In this document: positions 17,225 to 25,030 of the stretch, piece by piece
Position numbering within the stretch: the stretch's first letter is position 1
Layout of the letters: each line of letters begins with the position of its first letter
Assembly: GCF_001544755.2 (NCBI RefSeq)
Contig: NZ_FCOF02000056.1
Coordinates: 1 to 36,823, forward strand
Direction: 5' to 3'
DNA from: Caballeronia catudaia
Lineage (GTDB): Bacteria > Pseudomonadota > Gammaproteobacteria > Burkholderiales > Burkholderiaceae
DNA length: 36,823 nucleotides
The notes under the pieces: model-generated
The model's input: only the letters and a program-made list of their open reading frames with translations
What the model was told of the DNA's origin: nothing
Databases searched by the model: none
Program-made: the position numbers and the translations under genes

Positions 17225-18583
17225 TCAACTGCGTGCATGAGATTCGCGGGCCAGCCGTTCGCGATGATCCGGATGCGCGAGCGCAATGAGAATCGGAATG
17301 CGCTCGGCGATCGAGAGGCCGCGCAGATCGGCAATGCCGTACTCGGTGACGATTACGCACGCGTCGCTGCGCGGCACCGTCACGGGCCCTGTCACGCGCG
17401 ACACGATGCGGCTGTGCCGCCCGGCAGTCGACGGCAGCGCGACCACGGGCACGCCCCCACGGCTGGTCTGCGCCGCGCGCAGAAAATCGCCGACCCCGCC
17501 CACCGCACCGACATAGGTGCCGCCGATCGCTTCGGCGTTGACCTGGCCCGTGAGATCGACCTCCACCGCCGAATTGATCGCGACGAAGCGATCGATCCGG
17601 CGCAGCACGTACGGATCATGCGTGTATTCCGTGCCGCACAGCTGGAGCGCAGGATTCCGGTGCGCGAAACGGCGCGTGCGCTCCGAGCCCATGATGACGC
17701 CTCCGGTGGTGACGCCGGCATCGTTCGTCTTCCTCGCATTCGTCACGACACCCGCCTCGGACAACGCCGCGACGCCGTCTCCGATGCTCCCGGTATGCAC
17801 GCCGAGATCGCGTCTGTCGTGGAGTTGCGCCATCACCGCGTCCGGGATCGAGCCGATTCCCGTCTGCAGCGTCGCTCCGTCTTCCACCAGCGAAGCGACG
17901 TTCCGTCCAATCATCTGCTCCACCGGTCCAGGCGCTGCTGTCCGGGTTTCCGGGAACGGAGCGTCCGAGGACACCAGCAGGTCGATGTCGCCGTCCTGGA
18001 GATAAGGGCCGCCGTAGGTCCACGGCACGTCGGGGTGCACTTCCGCGACGATCGCGCGCGCGTGCCTGACTGCTTCGACCAGATACTCGCGTGCGAGCCC
18101 GAGGCTGTATCGGCCTTGTTCGTCCGGAGGCGATACCTGCAGCAGCACGACATCGATCCGCAGCCGAGCGCTGCGAATCAGCTTCGGAAGCTGGGAGTAA
18201 TGCGCAGGAAGAATGTCGAGCACCCCGGCACGCGCGAGGCTGCGATTGGTTCCGCTGCCGCAGTATGCGAGGAAATCGAAGGCGTTGGCATGTTCGGGGC
18301 CGAGCACCTCGGTCAGACCGATGCCGAGGAAGATGCGGATTCGCTTCAACTGTTCGCGCTGGGCAACCAGCGCGCGCATGAGCGTCACCGGCTCCGCATG
18401 CGACTGACCCCACATCACGGTGTCGCCTGGCCGAATGAGCGCGCAGAGTTCGCGGCAGTCGCCCGGTCGGCGGTCAGGGCTCGCAGAACGCGCGATCACG
18501 GTTCCGGTGTGGTTCATGCGTGGAGGAAGTGAGGTCCGATGTTGGGTGATCCGGGGCACGAAGGGCTGCGTAACGGCACGCAT
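17225..18583 (-). CDS. Acetyl-CoA hydrolase/4-hydroxybutyrate-type CoA-transferase
   Basis: A 452-residue class I CoA-transferase of the Cat1/acetyl-CoA hydrolase group. Visible family blocks are LIRPGDTVMWGQSHAEP near the N-terminus, SPPDEQGRYSLG, the CoA-binding loop LQTGIGSIPDAVMAQL and, in the C-terminal domain, TEYGIADLRG. It should move CoA between an acyl-CoA and acetate or another short acid, or hydrolyse acyl-CoA. The ATG at 18583 lies 8 nt after the DUF2889 stop, suggesting coupled translation. An in-frame ATG at 18517 would remove a non-conserved 22-residue tail and may be the true start. It forms one unit with DUF2889 (18594) behind the operator-like motif at 19313. Confidence 0.9.
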   Translation of the reverse strand: MRAVTQPFVPRITQHRTSLPPRMNHTGTVIARSASPDRRPGDCRELCALIRPGDTVMWGQSHAEPVTLMRALVAQREQLKRIRIFLGIGLTEVLGPEHANAFDFLAYCGSGTNRSLARAGVLDILPAHYSQLPKLIRSARLRIDVVLLQVSPPDEQGRYSLGLAREYLVEAVRHARAIVAEVHPDVPWTYGGPYLQDGDIDLLVSSDAPFPETRTAAPGPVEQMIGRNVASLVEDGATLQTGIGSIPDAVMAQLHDRRDLGVHTGSIGDGVAALSEAGVVTNARKTNDAGVTTGGVIMGSERTRRFAHRNPALQLCGTEYTHDPYVLRRIDRFVAINSAVEVDLTGQVNAEAIGGTYVGAVGGVGDFLRAAQTSRGGVPVVALPSTAGRHSRIVSRVTGPVTVPRSDACVIVTEYGIADLRGLSIAERIPILIALAHPDHRERLARESHARS

Positions 18584-18593
18584 TGCGATGCCG

Positions 18594-19166
18594 CTACATC
18601 TTCTTCAGCGTGTGGTACTCGGGCCATAGCGCCTTGACCAGTTCGCGCGACGCGCCGTACGCATGGCAGCTATCGATCTTGCGAGGCTTGCCCTGTTCGT
18701 CGCGCTCATTGAACCTGGACGGGCGTTCGGTAACCATGGTCTGATATGCGGCGCTCGCGAGTGGCCCGAGCAATTCCTTCAAGTGCGTGCACGTATCGCC
18801 CGAGGGCAGACGTTTGCGTACCTCAGTGTTCCAGCCTGGTCCGATGCGCAAGCCGACCAAAGCCTGCAGCGTGTCGCCGCCGCCCTGGCACGGTGCATAC
18901 GGATGAGACCGGATGAACGTATGGACCTCGCGAACGACCATGTCCTTGTCAAACACCAGCGTAACGCCGAGATCGTGAATGGGCGCTTGAGCGGCTACCA
19001 GACGCGCCGCGCCGGGCGGCGTGAAGTCGTGCGTCTTGCGATCCACTAGACGCGCGCTTACCTCGAACAGGCCATCGTTGCGTCGATAGCCACGCATCTC
19101 GATCTGTCGTAGGTGAAGCTCTTCGCGCGTGATCGGTCCGGCAGCGAAATCCTGGTTACAGGCCAT
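18594..19166 (-). CDS. DUF2889 domain protein
   Basis: A 190-residue protein that fits DUF2889. Matching blocks are REELHLRQIEMRGYRRNDGLFEV split over the N-terminus (about 15-37), LVDRKTHDF, PIHDLGVTLVFDKDM, and the late TCTHLKELLGPLASAAYQT. The family has no established biochemical function. Its members are often found among acyl-CoA or aromatic catabolism genes (family knowledge). The conserved His, Cys and Tyr residues could suggest an enzyme or metal site, but this is speculative. The ATG at 19166 follows a GGAG site; the frame stays open upstream, but that part looks non-coding and holds the promoter region. It lies between the second IclR pair and the class I CoA-transferase. Confidence 0.85.
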   Translation of the reverse strand: MACNQDFAAGPITREELHLRQIEMRGYRRNDGLFEVSARLVDRKTHDFTPPGAARLVAAQAPIHDLGVTLVFDKDMVVREVHTFIRSHPYAPCQGGGDTLQALVGLRIGPGWNTEVRKRLPSGDTCTHLKELLGPLASAAYQTMVTERPSRFNERDEQGKPRKIDSCHAYGASRELVKALWPEYHTLKKM

Positions 19167-19295
19167 ACTTCTACTCCAGTCGTGAGAACGCTCTTCACCC
19201 GTGGCGCAAGCTGAAAGTCGACCGTCGTCAGAAGCGCGCGGTCGCGGCCTCGGCTGGCCATTGACAGATTGAATCTCGAATTCACGCGCACGCAA

Positions 19296-20096
19296 TCACA
19301 CCGGCGCGGCTCTTCCGTACTTTGGAATAACGAGATGTTCGAGCAGCGACGCCAGTTCTTGCGCGGTCTCCCTGAGCGCCGGCACGACGCGCGCTCTGAT
19401 CGAAGCGATGTCGCGGGTGACATCGACCGCTCCGCAACTCAGTGCCATGTCCGTCTGTGGACGACCGAGCGCGACCGGCAACGCGATGCCGTATGCGTGG
19501 CGTTGATATTCCCCGACCGCCATGCAAACGCCGTTCGCATCCAGATCGCGGAAAGACGATTCGATCGACTTCCGGAGTTCGCGAGCCTTCGGACCGGCCG
19601 CCGCCAGCAGTTGTTCGACATAGCCATTTCGCGAAGCTTCAGGCTGTTTCCAGAGCCAGGCCCGGCCGATCGCCGTCACGCCCATCGGCAGCAACGATCC
19701 CACGCCGAGTTGCAGCGTCGAAACGCCCGCGGTGTACCGGTAGGCGATGTACAGCATGTCGAGGTGATCGGGCACGGCGAGCGCGACCGAGACATCGAGC
19801 CTATCGGCAAGGCGCTGCATGAGTGGTTCGGCCACCCCCGTGATGGGATTCGTCGACAGATAAGCGTGCCCGACGCCGAACACGCCGGGCGCCAGCTCGA
19901 ACTCGCGACCTTCCGCAACGCGACGAACGAATCCCACATGAATGAGCGTCGCGATGAGTCGCGACACCGATGAGCGGGACATGCCCGTTCGCTTCGCCAG
20001 CTCGCCGTTCGTCAGCGGCGCCCGATCGGCATGAAAGGCGCGCAGTAGTTGCAGTCCGCGATCGAGCGTCAGTGTTACGGGTGGGGAGCAGGGCAT
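19296..20096 (-). CDS. IclR-family regulator, type B of pair 2
   Basis: A 266-residue IclR regulator paralogous to the type B gene at 16394. It has VTLTLDRGLQLLRAF and LTNGELAKRTGMSRSSVSRL in the helix-turn-helix, then QLGVGSLLPMGVTAIGRAWL and GVCMAVGEYQRHAYGIALP in the effector domain. The start at 20096 gives the same N-terminus as its paralogue; an ATG at 20141 overlaps the type A gene by 10 nt and is possible if translation is coupled. The last codons (VIPKYGRAAPV) coincide with the operator-like motif at 19313-19327, so the gene end doubles as the regulatory region of the downstream DUF2889 unit. Confidence 0.9.
   Translation of the reverse strand: MPCSPPVTLTLDRGLQLLRAFHADRAPLTNGELAKRTGMSRSSVSRLIATLIHVGFVRRVAEGREFELAPGVFGVGHAYLSTNPITGVAEPLMQRLADRLDVSVALAVPDHLDMLYIAYRYTAGVSTLQLGVGSLLPMGVTAIGRAWLWKQPEASRNGYVEQLLAAAGPKARELRKSIESSFRDLDANGVCMAVGEYQRHAYGIALPVALGRPQTDMALSCGAVDVTRDIASIRARVVPALRETAQELASLLEHLVIPKYGRAAPV
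19313..19327 (+). promoter_or_regulatory. Copy of the 15-bp operator-like motif upstream of the DUF2889 unit
   Basis: TTCCGTACTTTGGAA fits the consensus TTCCGTACYYTGGAA exactly. It lies inside the last codons of the type B IclR gene, about 147 bp upstream of the DUF2889 start on the minus strand. This would let the regulators control the DUF2889 and CoA-transferase genes separately from their own transcript. The coding overlap (codons for IPKYG) means conservation here could partly reflect protein constraint. Confidence 0.55.
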
Positions 20097-20131
20097 GCCG
20101 GTTCCGTCGTTGTGGTTGCGGTTGATGGTGC

Positions 20132-21004
20132 TCAAGCGCATCGCTGCGCGTGCGCTTGCAACACTTGCGCGGTTGCCACGAGCTTTGGCCCGAGTTCGAG
20201 TTCGATGCGGGTTTGAGCCATCCGAGCGGTGCGCCCAACACAGCCGAGCACCCAGGGTGGCCGGTCAGGCATGAGGACGGGTGCGGCAACACACGCGAGC
20301 TCGGGTTCCCACTCGCCATGCAGCGTGCCGAAGCCCAGTTCGCAAACTTCCGCGATCTTGTGCGTCATGCGGCGCCGGATCGAAGCAGGCAAGGTGATGC
20401 CTGTCGTACGTTCGATTTCCTTCTGCAAATAGAGCCGCTCTTCTTCCGGAAGGATGGCAAGCAGCGTCCAGCCCATCAACGAATACGCCATCTGCATCCG
20501 CATGCCCGGAAAGAGCCGCAGATCGAGCACCACGCGCTTACCGATTTGCGTCTCCAGGATGATGACGTCGAGGCGGTCGCGGGCGCCGAGGAGGACGTAG
20601 GTATCGGTCGCGTCGGCGAATCTGCCCATTTCCTTGCGCGCGAGGCGCAGCATGTCCGGATCGACGATCGCCGCATACCCCAGCGCCAGCGCTGCAGGCG
20701 CAAGCGCGTACTTCCGGCTCTCCTCGTCGTGATGCAGATAACCGAGCGTGACGAGCGAGCGCAGCAGACGCAATGCAGTCGGGGCGGGCAGGCCGGTCGC
20801 GAGCGCAATCTCGCGGTTGCCGAGCCACGCCTTGTCGGGACCGAAAACCGCCAATATCGACAGGCCGCGGGCAAGCGGCGTCACGAGGACATCGCTTTCT
20901 TCGCGCTTCACGCGGGACGGTCGGGGCCAGGCGGTGTCGACGCCGTGCGGACCGTTGCGCGAGCGCGCGCTCGCGTGCGGTGGCAGTGACCTTGCGGTTG
21001 ACAT
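20132..21004 (-). CDS. IclR-family regulator, type A of pair 2
   Basis: A 290-residue IclR regulator closely related to the type A gene at 15517. A variable tail of about 40 residues precedes VTPLARGLSILAVF, AWLGNREIALATGLPAPT and RSLVTLGYLHH in the helix-turn-helix. The effector domain contains PGMRMQMAYSLMGWTLLAILP and HGEWEPELACVAAPV. The ATG at 21004 follows GGAG and gives a length matching its paralogue; an ATG at 21016 is possible. It is the first gene of a minus-strand unit running through type B IclR, DUF2889 and CoA-transferase. The operator-like motif at 21131 lies upstream. Confidence 0.9.
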   Translation of the reverse strand: MSTARSLPPHASARSRNGPHGVDTAWPRPSRVKREESDVLVTPLARGLSILAVFGPDKAWLGNREIALATGLPAPTALRLLRSLVTLGYLHHDEESRKYALAPAALALGYAAIVDPDMLRLARKEMGRFADATDTYVLLGARDRLDVIILETQIGKRVVLDLRLFPGMRMQMAYSLMGWTLLAILPEEERLYLQKEIERTTGITLPASIRRRMTHKIAEVCELGFGTLHGEWEPELACVAAPVLMPDRPPWVLGCVGRTARMAQTRIELELGPKLVATAQVLQAHAQRCA

Positions 21005-21130
21005 GCGTGTCTCCATGATGCGGCTTTATTTTTCTCAATCCTACTATGACCGTGACCACATCGAAGGCTGCGTTGCGAGACGGCCATTCCGTGAGCAGGG
21101 CTGCTCGCGATTCGCCCGGCGACATGCGGA

Positions 21131-21145
21131 TTCCAAAGTACGGCA
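21131..21145 (-). promoter_or_regulatory. Copy of the 15-bp operator-like motif upstream of IclR pair 2
   Basis: The plus strand reads TTCCAAAGTACGGCA; its reverse complement TGCCGTACTTTGGAA matches the consensus except for the second base. It lies 126 bp before the type A IclR start and about 105 bp before the plus-strand gene at 21249, in a divergent region, so it may serve both. The spacing to the regulator start is close to that of the copy before pair 1 (131 bp), which supports an autoregulatory role. Confidence 0.55.
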
Positions 21146-21248
21146 GACCGCTGTCGCCGCGATTGCCGCGACCCCGCCTCCGCTCATCAAATAGAAGAAC
21201 AGAAAACAGCAACCCTTGCCGCCCCATGTGAAATTCCAGTTAAATCGG

Positions 21249-21686
21249 ATGCTTGCTGACTACTGCAGGCTTAAGGCGATGAAAGATTGGCTCGAACAAG
21301 ATATCTTGAGTGATATCCAGACTCGGTGGAACATGGCTGCGCGGCGATGGGATGCACGCGCGTTGACGTCGATCTACGACGAAGATGCGTTGTTTTTCGG
21401 TGGCAGGCAAGGACAGTCGGTCGGCACGGACGAAATCCTCGCCTACTTTGAGTCGTATCGAAGTGTGATCGAATCGGCGTGTCTTACGTTTGTGGAACAA
21501 CGGTTCATTCGTCTAGCGGGGGACTGCTTTCTGGCGCAGGGGTTTGGCGAGTTTGATTTCGTTTTGTGCGGCAACAAGGCGAGTCGGTCGCGATTGCGTA
21601 CCACGCTCGTCATTACACGGCGCAACGACACGTGGCGCATCCGCCAACATCATTTTTCCAGCGAGCCGTTATCGCCGCCTATTTAG
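21249..21686 (+). CDS. NTF2-like/DUF4440-type (SnoaL-like) protein
   Basis: A 145-residue protein with the cone-shaped NTF2-like fold pattern. An N-terminal helix (DILSDIQTRWNMAARRWDARALTSIY) leads into DEDALFFGGRQGQSVGTDEILAYFESY, a hydrophobic sheet region and a final TTLVITRRNDTWRIRQHHFSS. This arrangement is typical of DUF4440/calcium-kinase-association-domain proteins. Some are isomerases or hydrolases of small hydrophobic molecules and many are uncharacterised. The start is uncertain: ATG 21249 is used, ATG 21279 would give 135 residues, and neither has a strong ribosome-binding site. It is divergent from IclR pair 2 and converges on the LysR gene at 21725. Confidence 0.75.
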   Translation: MLADYCRLKAMKDWLEQDILSDIQTRWNMAARRWDARALTSIYDEDALFFGGRQGQSVGTDEILAYFESYRSVIESACLTFVEQRFIRLAGDCFLAQGFGEFDFVLCGNKASRSRLRTTLVITRRNDTWRIRQHHFSSEPLSPPI

Positions 21687-21724
21687 GCAAGCTGAAGCGC
21701 GATGGCCTGACCGATAGCGAGATT

Positions 21725-22720
21725 TCAAGTTCGATTCGAACTCGCAGAGGCGCGAGAGCGGCGCCCGGACTTACGCATCGCGTGATTCGAAGGGTCTTGT
21801 CTCGGTGCGCCCAGGAGCTCACGCTTTTCAAGGAGGAAATCCACGAGAACGCGCACCTTGGGAGGCATGCGCTCACGCGTCGGGACGTAAAGGTAGAAGC
21901 CCGTGAACGGCTTGCACCACTCGCGCAGCACACGAATGAGCGATCCGTCGGCTAACTCGCGGCGTACCGCAATATCGATATGCTGAACGAGACCCGCACC
22001 CTGCAGCGCCGCGCGAATCATGCTTTCGTCGTCGTTTGTGATCAGCGTTCCTTGAGGTTCGACGACGAAGTCATGGCCCTTCGCTCCGGGCCAGCTGAAC
22101 TCCCATCGGAAAATGGCGCCGCTGCTCGTATGCCGATACGCCACGCAATCATGTGTCGCGAGTTCTGCCGGCGTGGCGGGAACACCGTGGCGTTCGAGAT
22201 ATTGGGGCGAGGCTACCACCGCCATTTCAAGCATGGGCGAGACCGGCACGGCAACCACGTGCGCCGCGAGACTCTCACCCATGCGGATACCCGCATCGCA
22301 TCCCTCCGCAATGATGTTCGAAAGCCCGTCGTCCATCACGAGTTCCAGTCTTAACTGAGGAAATCGCGAGAAGAACTCGGATAGGTGCGGCTCCAGCAGA
22401 TTCCGCGCGGCGATCCTCGACGTGTTGACGCGCAGAAGGCCAGAAGGCGACGCGTTCGTTTCGCCGACGTCGCGAACGGCCTGCTCGATCGCGCCAAGCG
22501 CTGGACGCAGTTGATCGAACAGCCGCTGGCCTTCTTCTGTGAGCGACATCTCGCGCGTCGTGCGATAGATCAGCTTGACGTTCAGTTGTTCTTCGAGTGC
22601 CTTCAGGCTTTGCGACAACGCTGCCCGCGAAACAGCCATCTCGGCGGCGGCCTTCGTGAAACTGCCGTGCTGCGCGATGTTGGCGAATGCGGCAAGCGAG
22701 GGGAGACGCGAAAAGTCCAT
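21725..22720 (-). CDS. LysR-family transcriptional regulator
   Basis: A 331-residue LysR protein. The helix-turn-helix is at about 5-65 (LPSLAAFANIAQHGSFTKAA, then SRAALSQSLKALEEQLNVKL and RTTREMSLTEEGQRL) and the effector domain follows. It contains RHTSSGAIFRWEFSWPG, a pattern seen in the CrgA/AphB-like subgroup that often controls adjacent oxidoreductases or hydrolases. The ATG at 22720 is chosen because the family start MDFSRLPSLAAF follows it; a 28-residue extension to 22804 is unlikely. It is divergent from the alpha/beta hydrolase at 22858, and a perfect T-N11-A palindrome lies 12 bp upstream of its start. It probably regulates the two hydrolases and itself. Confidence 0.92.
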   Translation of the reverse strand: MDFSRLPSLAAFANIAQHGSFTKAAAEMAVSRAALSQSLKALEEQLNVKLIYRTTREMSLTEEGQRLFDQLRPALGAIEQAVRDVGETNASPSGLLRVNTSRIAARNLLEPHLSEFFSRFPQLRLELVMDDGLSNIIAEGCDAGIRMGESLAAHVVAVPVSPMLEMAVVASPQYLERHGVPATPAELATHDCVAYRHTSSGAIFRWEFSWPGAKGHDFVVEPQGTLITNDDESMIRAALQGAGLVQHIDIAVRRELADGSLIRVLREWCKPFTGFYLYVPTRERMPPKVRVLVDFLLEKRELLGAPRQDPSNHAMRKSGRRSRASASSNRT

Positions 22721-22731
22721 CGATTCTATTG

Positions 22732-22746
22732 GTAAGCCTGGCTTAC
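22732..22746. promoter_or_regulatory. LysR-type palindromic binding site (T-N11-A)
   Basis: GTAAGCCTGGCTTAC is a perfect 6-bp dyad with a 3-bp centre and contains a T-N11-A core. It lies 12 bp upstream of the LysR start and about 112 bp upstream of the divergent hydrolase start. This is the classical position for a LysR regulator that represses its own gene and activates the divergent one. Confidence 0.65.
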
Positions 22747-22857
22747 GACTGTGATTGGTTATCTGATCTTGTGGCGCAGCAATGCAGGTTCTAACATTTT
22801 CCACATCGAGAACGCAATGATTTTTCCGGACGCTCGCTCAACAAGGAGTTCAGAACC

Positions 22858-23775
22858 ATGCAGAAAATTGGAATCACGAATCGGAACGGACAGGACATCA
22901 CGCTTGCGGCGGTGATTAATTTCCCGCAAGGGTTCGACGGAGGCAGGACATATCCCGCCGTGGTCGTCGCTCATCCGGGCGGCGGCGTAAAGGAGCAGAC
23001 AGCCGGGCTCTATGCGCGCAAGCTGGCGGAACATGGCTTCGTCACAGTCGCGTTCGATGCGTCCTATCAGGGCGAAAGCGCCGGCGAGCCGCGTCAACTG
23101 GAGAATCCCTATGTCCGCACCGAGGATATCAGCGCCGTTGTCGACTATTTGACCACGCTGCCGTATATCGCCGAGGACAAGATCGCCGCGATGGGGATTT
23201 GCGCGGGCGGCGGCTACACGGCCAATGCCGCGATCAACGATCGCCGCATCAAGGCAGTAGGTACGGTGAGCGCGGTGAATATCGGCGCGATGTTCCGTAA
23301 TGGCTGGGAAAACACAGTCAAGGATGCCGACGCTATCCCGATGCTCGAACATGGCGCCGATGCGCGCACGGCCGACGCCGGGAAGGCAGAACACGCCGCG
23401 CTTCCGCTCGCGCCGATGCGCAAGGAGGACGCGCCGAACAAGGAACTCGAAGAGGCGTGGGAGTACTACCACACGCCGCGTTGCGAACACCCGAACGCGC
23501 CGGGCTTCATGACGGCGCGCAGCCTCACGCAGATCATCGCGTATGACGCCTACAACAAGGCCGAAGCGTTCCTCACGCAGCCGCTGCAGATCGTGGCGGG
23601 CAGCGTGGCCGGAAGCAAATGGATGAGCGACGACCTGTTTGCGCGCGCGGCCAGCAAGGACAAGCATTTTCACGTGGTCGAGGGTGCCAATCACATGTCG
23701 CTGTATGACGGGGAAAAGTTTGTCGACGAGGCCATTTCGGTGCTCGCGCCATTCTTCCAACGTTCGTTGAATTAA
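22858..23775 (+). CDS. Alpha/beta hydrolase with cysteine nucleophile (YcjY-like)
   Basis: A 305-residue alpha/beta hydrolase. The nucleophile elbow reads GICAGGGYT, placing Cys115 where most members have Ser, as in dienelactone hydrolases. The oxyanion region AHPGGGVKEQTAG is at about 38-50, the late acidic residue is probably in the SKWMSDDLF segment, and His lies in EGANHMSLYD. It resembles the poorly characterised YcjY/DltE-like group. It presumably hydrolyses a small ester, lactone or thioester in the cytoplasm. The start follows AAGGAG. It is divergent from the LysR gene and followed after 73 nt by a paralogue with the same substitution. Confidence 0.88.
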   Translation: MQKIGITNRNGQDITLAAVINFPQGFDGGRTYPAVVVAHPGGGVKEQTAGLYARKLAEHGFVTVAFDASYQGESAGEPRQLENPYVRTEDISAVVDYLTTLPYIAEDKIAAMGICAGGGYTANAAINDRRIKAVGTVSAVNIGAMFRNGWENTVKDADAIPMLEHGADARTADAGKAEHAALPLAPMRKEDAPNKELEEAWEYYHTPRCEHPNAPGFMTARSLTQIIAYDAYNKAEAFLTQPLQIVAGSVAGSKWMSDDLFARAASKDKHFHVVEGANHMSLYDGEKFVDEAISVLAPFFQRSLN

Positions 23776-23848
23776 GCGGCGATGCAATTCGGGAAGGTCC
23801 GGTCCGCCCGAGCCCGCCTTCGAACCAATACGACCAGGAACTCATACC

Positions 23849-24784
23849 ATGGCCTCAGGCAACATTCGAAGCATCACTTATCGCAATCTGGGATGGAACT
23901 CTGCGGCGGACATCCACTTGCCGCCGAACTTCGACGAGACGAAGAAGTATCCCGCCATCGTGAGCACGCATCCTATCGGCAGTTGCAAGGAGCAGACCTC
24001 CGGCAATGTGTACGGCGCGGCGCTCGCGAAGGAAGGTTTCGTCGTCATCGCCTTCGACGCGAGCTTTCAAGGCGCGAGTGGCGGCGAGCCGCGCTTCATC
24101 GAAGATCCATCGATTCGGGTCTCCGATATCCGCTTCGCCATCGACTATCTGGTCACGCTGTCTTATGTCGACGCGGACCGGATCGGTGCAATCGGCGTGT
24201 GCGGCGGCGGCGCTTACACGATACACGCGGCGATGACCGACCATAGGATCAAGGCTGTGGCATCGATTACCGGAGTCAACTTCGGCAGACTGGTTCGCGA
24301 AGGCTTCAGCAACTTTGAACCGGTCGCGGCGCTGGAAACCATGGGCAAACAGCGCACGGCGGAAGCACGAGGCGCAGAGCGCAACGTGATCAATTACCTT
24401 CCCCCGTCGGTGGAGGAGAGTAGGAAAGCCGGAGTGACGGATATCGACGTGCTGGAGGCCACCGACTACTACAAGACCGCACGTGGCCAGCAACCGCACG
24501 GCGCCACGAGCGGACTGTTCTCATTCAATAGCGCCGCGATGGGGTGGGATGCGTTCCTACATGCCGAAGTCCTTCTCACCCAGCCTCTGATGGTCGTCAT
24601 CGGTGACAAGCCCGGCGGTTTCGGCGCATATCGTGACGGTTGGGAGATTTATGGGCGCGCGGCGTCGAAGGATAAACAGATCGTGGTTGCTGAAGGCTGG
24701 TCGCACTACGATCTTTACGATCGCTCAGAACCGGTGGCTCTGGCGCTCGCCAGGGTCGTGCCGTTCCTCAAGGAACGCCTGTAA
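23849..24784 (+). CDS. Alpha/beta hydrolase with cysteine nucleophile, paralogue of the preceding gene
   Basis: A 311-residue alpha/beta hydrolase that aligns along its length with the upstream gene (FVVIAFDASFQGASGGEPR against FVTVAFDASYQGESAGEPR). The nucleophile elbow is GVCGGGAYT with Cys118, and the His motif is EGWSHYDLYD. The oxyanion segment differs: THPIGSCKEQTSG replaces AHPGGGVKEQTAG and introduces Cys46. The ribosome-binding site is AGGAAC. The pair is probably co-transcribed under the LysR regulator and may act as a heterodimer or on successive substrates. No pathway can be assigned from the sequence. Confidence 0.87.
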   Translation: MASGNIRSITYRNLGWNSAADIHLPPNFDETKKYPAIVSTHPIGSCKEQTSGNVYGAALAKEGFVVIAFDASFQGASGGEPRFIEDPSIRVSDIRFAIDYLVTLSYVDADRIGAIGVCGGGAYTIHAAMTDHRIKAVASITGVNFGRLVREGFSNFEPVAALETMGKQRTAEARGAERNVINYLPPSVEESRKAGVTDIDVLEATDYYKTARGQQPHGATSGLFSFNSAAMGWDAFLHAEVLLTQPLMVVIGDKPGGFGAYRDGWEIYGRAASKDKQIVVAEGWSHYDLYDRSEPVALALARVVPFLKERL

Positions 24785-24993
24785 GGGCTGTGGTACCTGC
24801 TGGTTTGTTGCCTGCATCGCCGGTTCCTCGTGCATTTGCGAATTTCAGATAACCAACTCCAACGATCATTCCCACGTGCACACCCCTCGTGCTCCGCACA
24901 AGCCTGAGATGCAAAAATGTCCTGCCGAAGTTAAAGGTCAGGCGATGCATTCAAACCGCCGAACGATAGATAACGTAAGTTGTGGGAGAGCGC

Positions 24994-25023
24994 CTTTGCA
25001 CCGGGGATAGCCCGGATGCAAAG
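24994..25023 (+). other. Stable stem-loop (possible terminator or RNA element)
   Basis: CTTTGCACCGGG (24994-25005) pairs with CCCGGATGCAAAG (25011-25023), giving twelve base pairs with one bulged A and a five-base GATAG loop. No T-run follows, so it is not a standard intrinsic terminator. It lies 209 bp after the hydrolase stop and 115 bp before the TetR start. It could stabilise a 3' end, act in the TetR leader, or be a protein-binding dyad in DNA. Confidence 0.45.
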
Positions 25024-25030
25024 ACGCTTG

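Noticed and set aside
17204..18532. Plus-strand open frame of 442 codons opposite the class I CoA-transferase
   Set aside because: Shadow of a well-supported minus-strand gene; no recognisable domain.
18594..19166. Acetoacetate decarboxylase
   Set aside because: Considered from length and CoA-transferase neighbour, but the sequence blocks (GYRRNDGLFEV, TCTHLKELL) fit DUF2889 and the decarboxylase catalytic Lys motif is absent.
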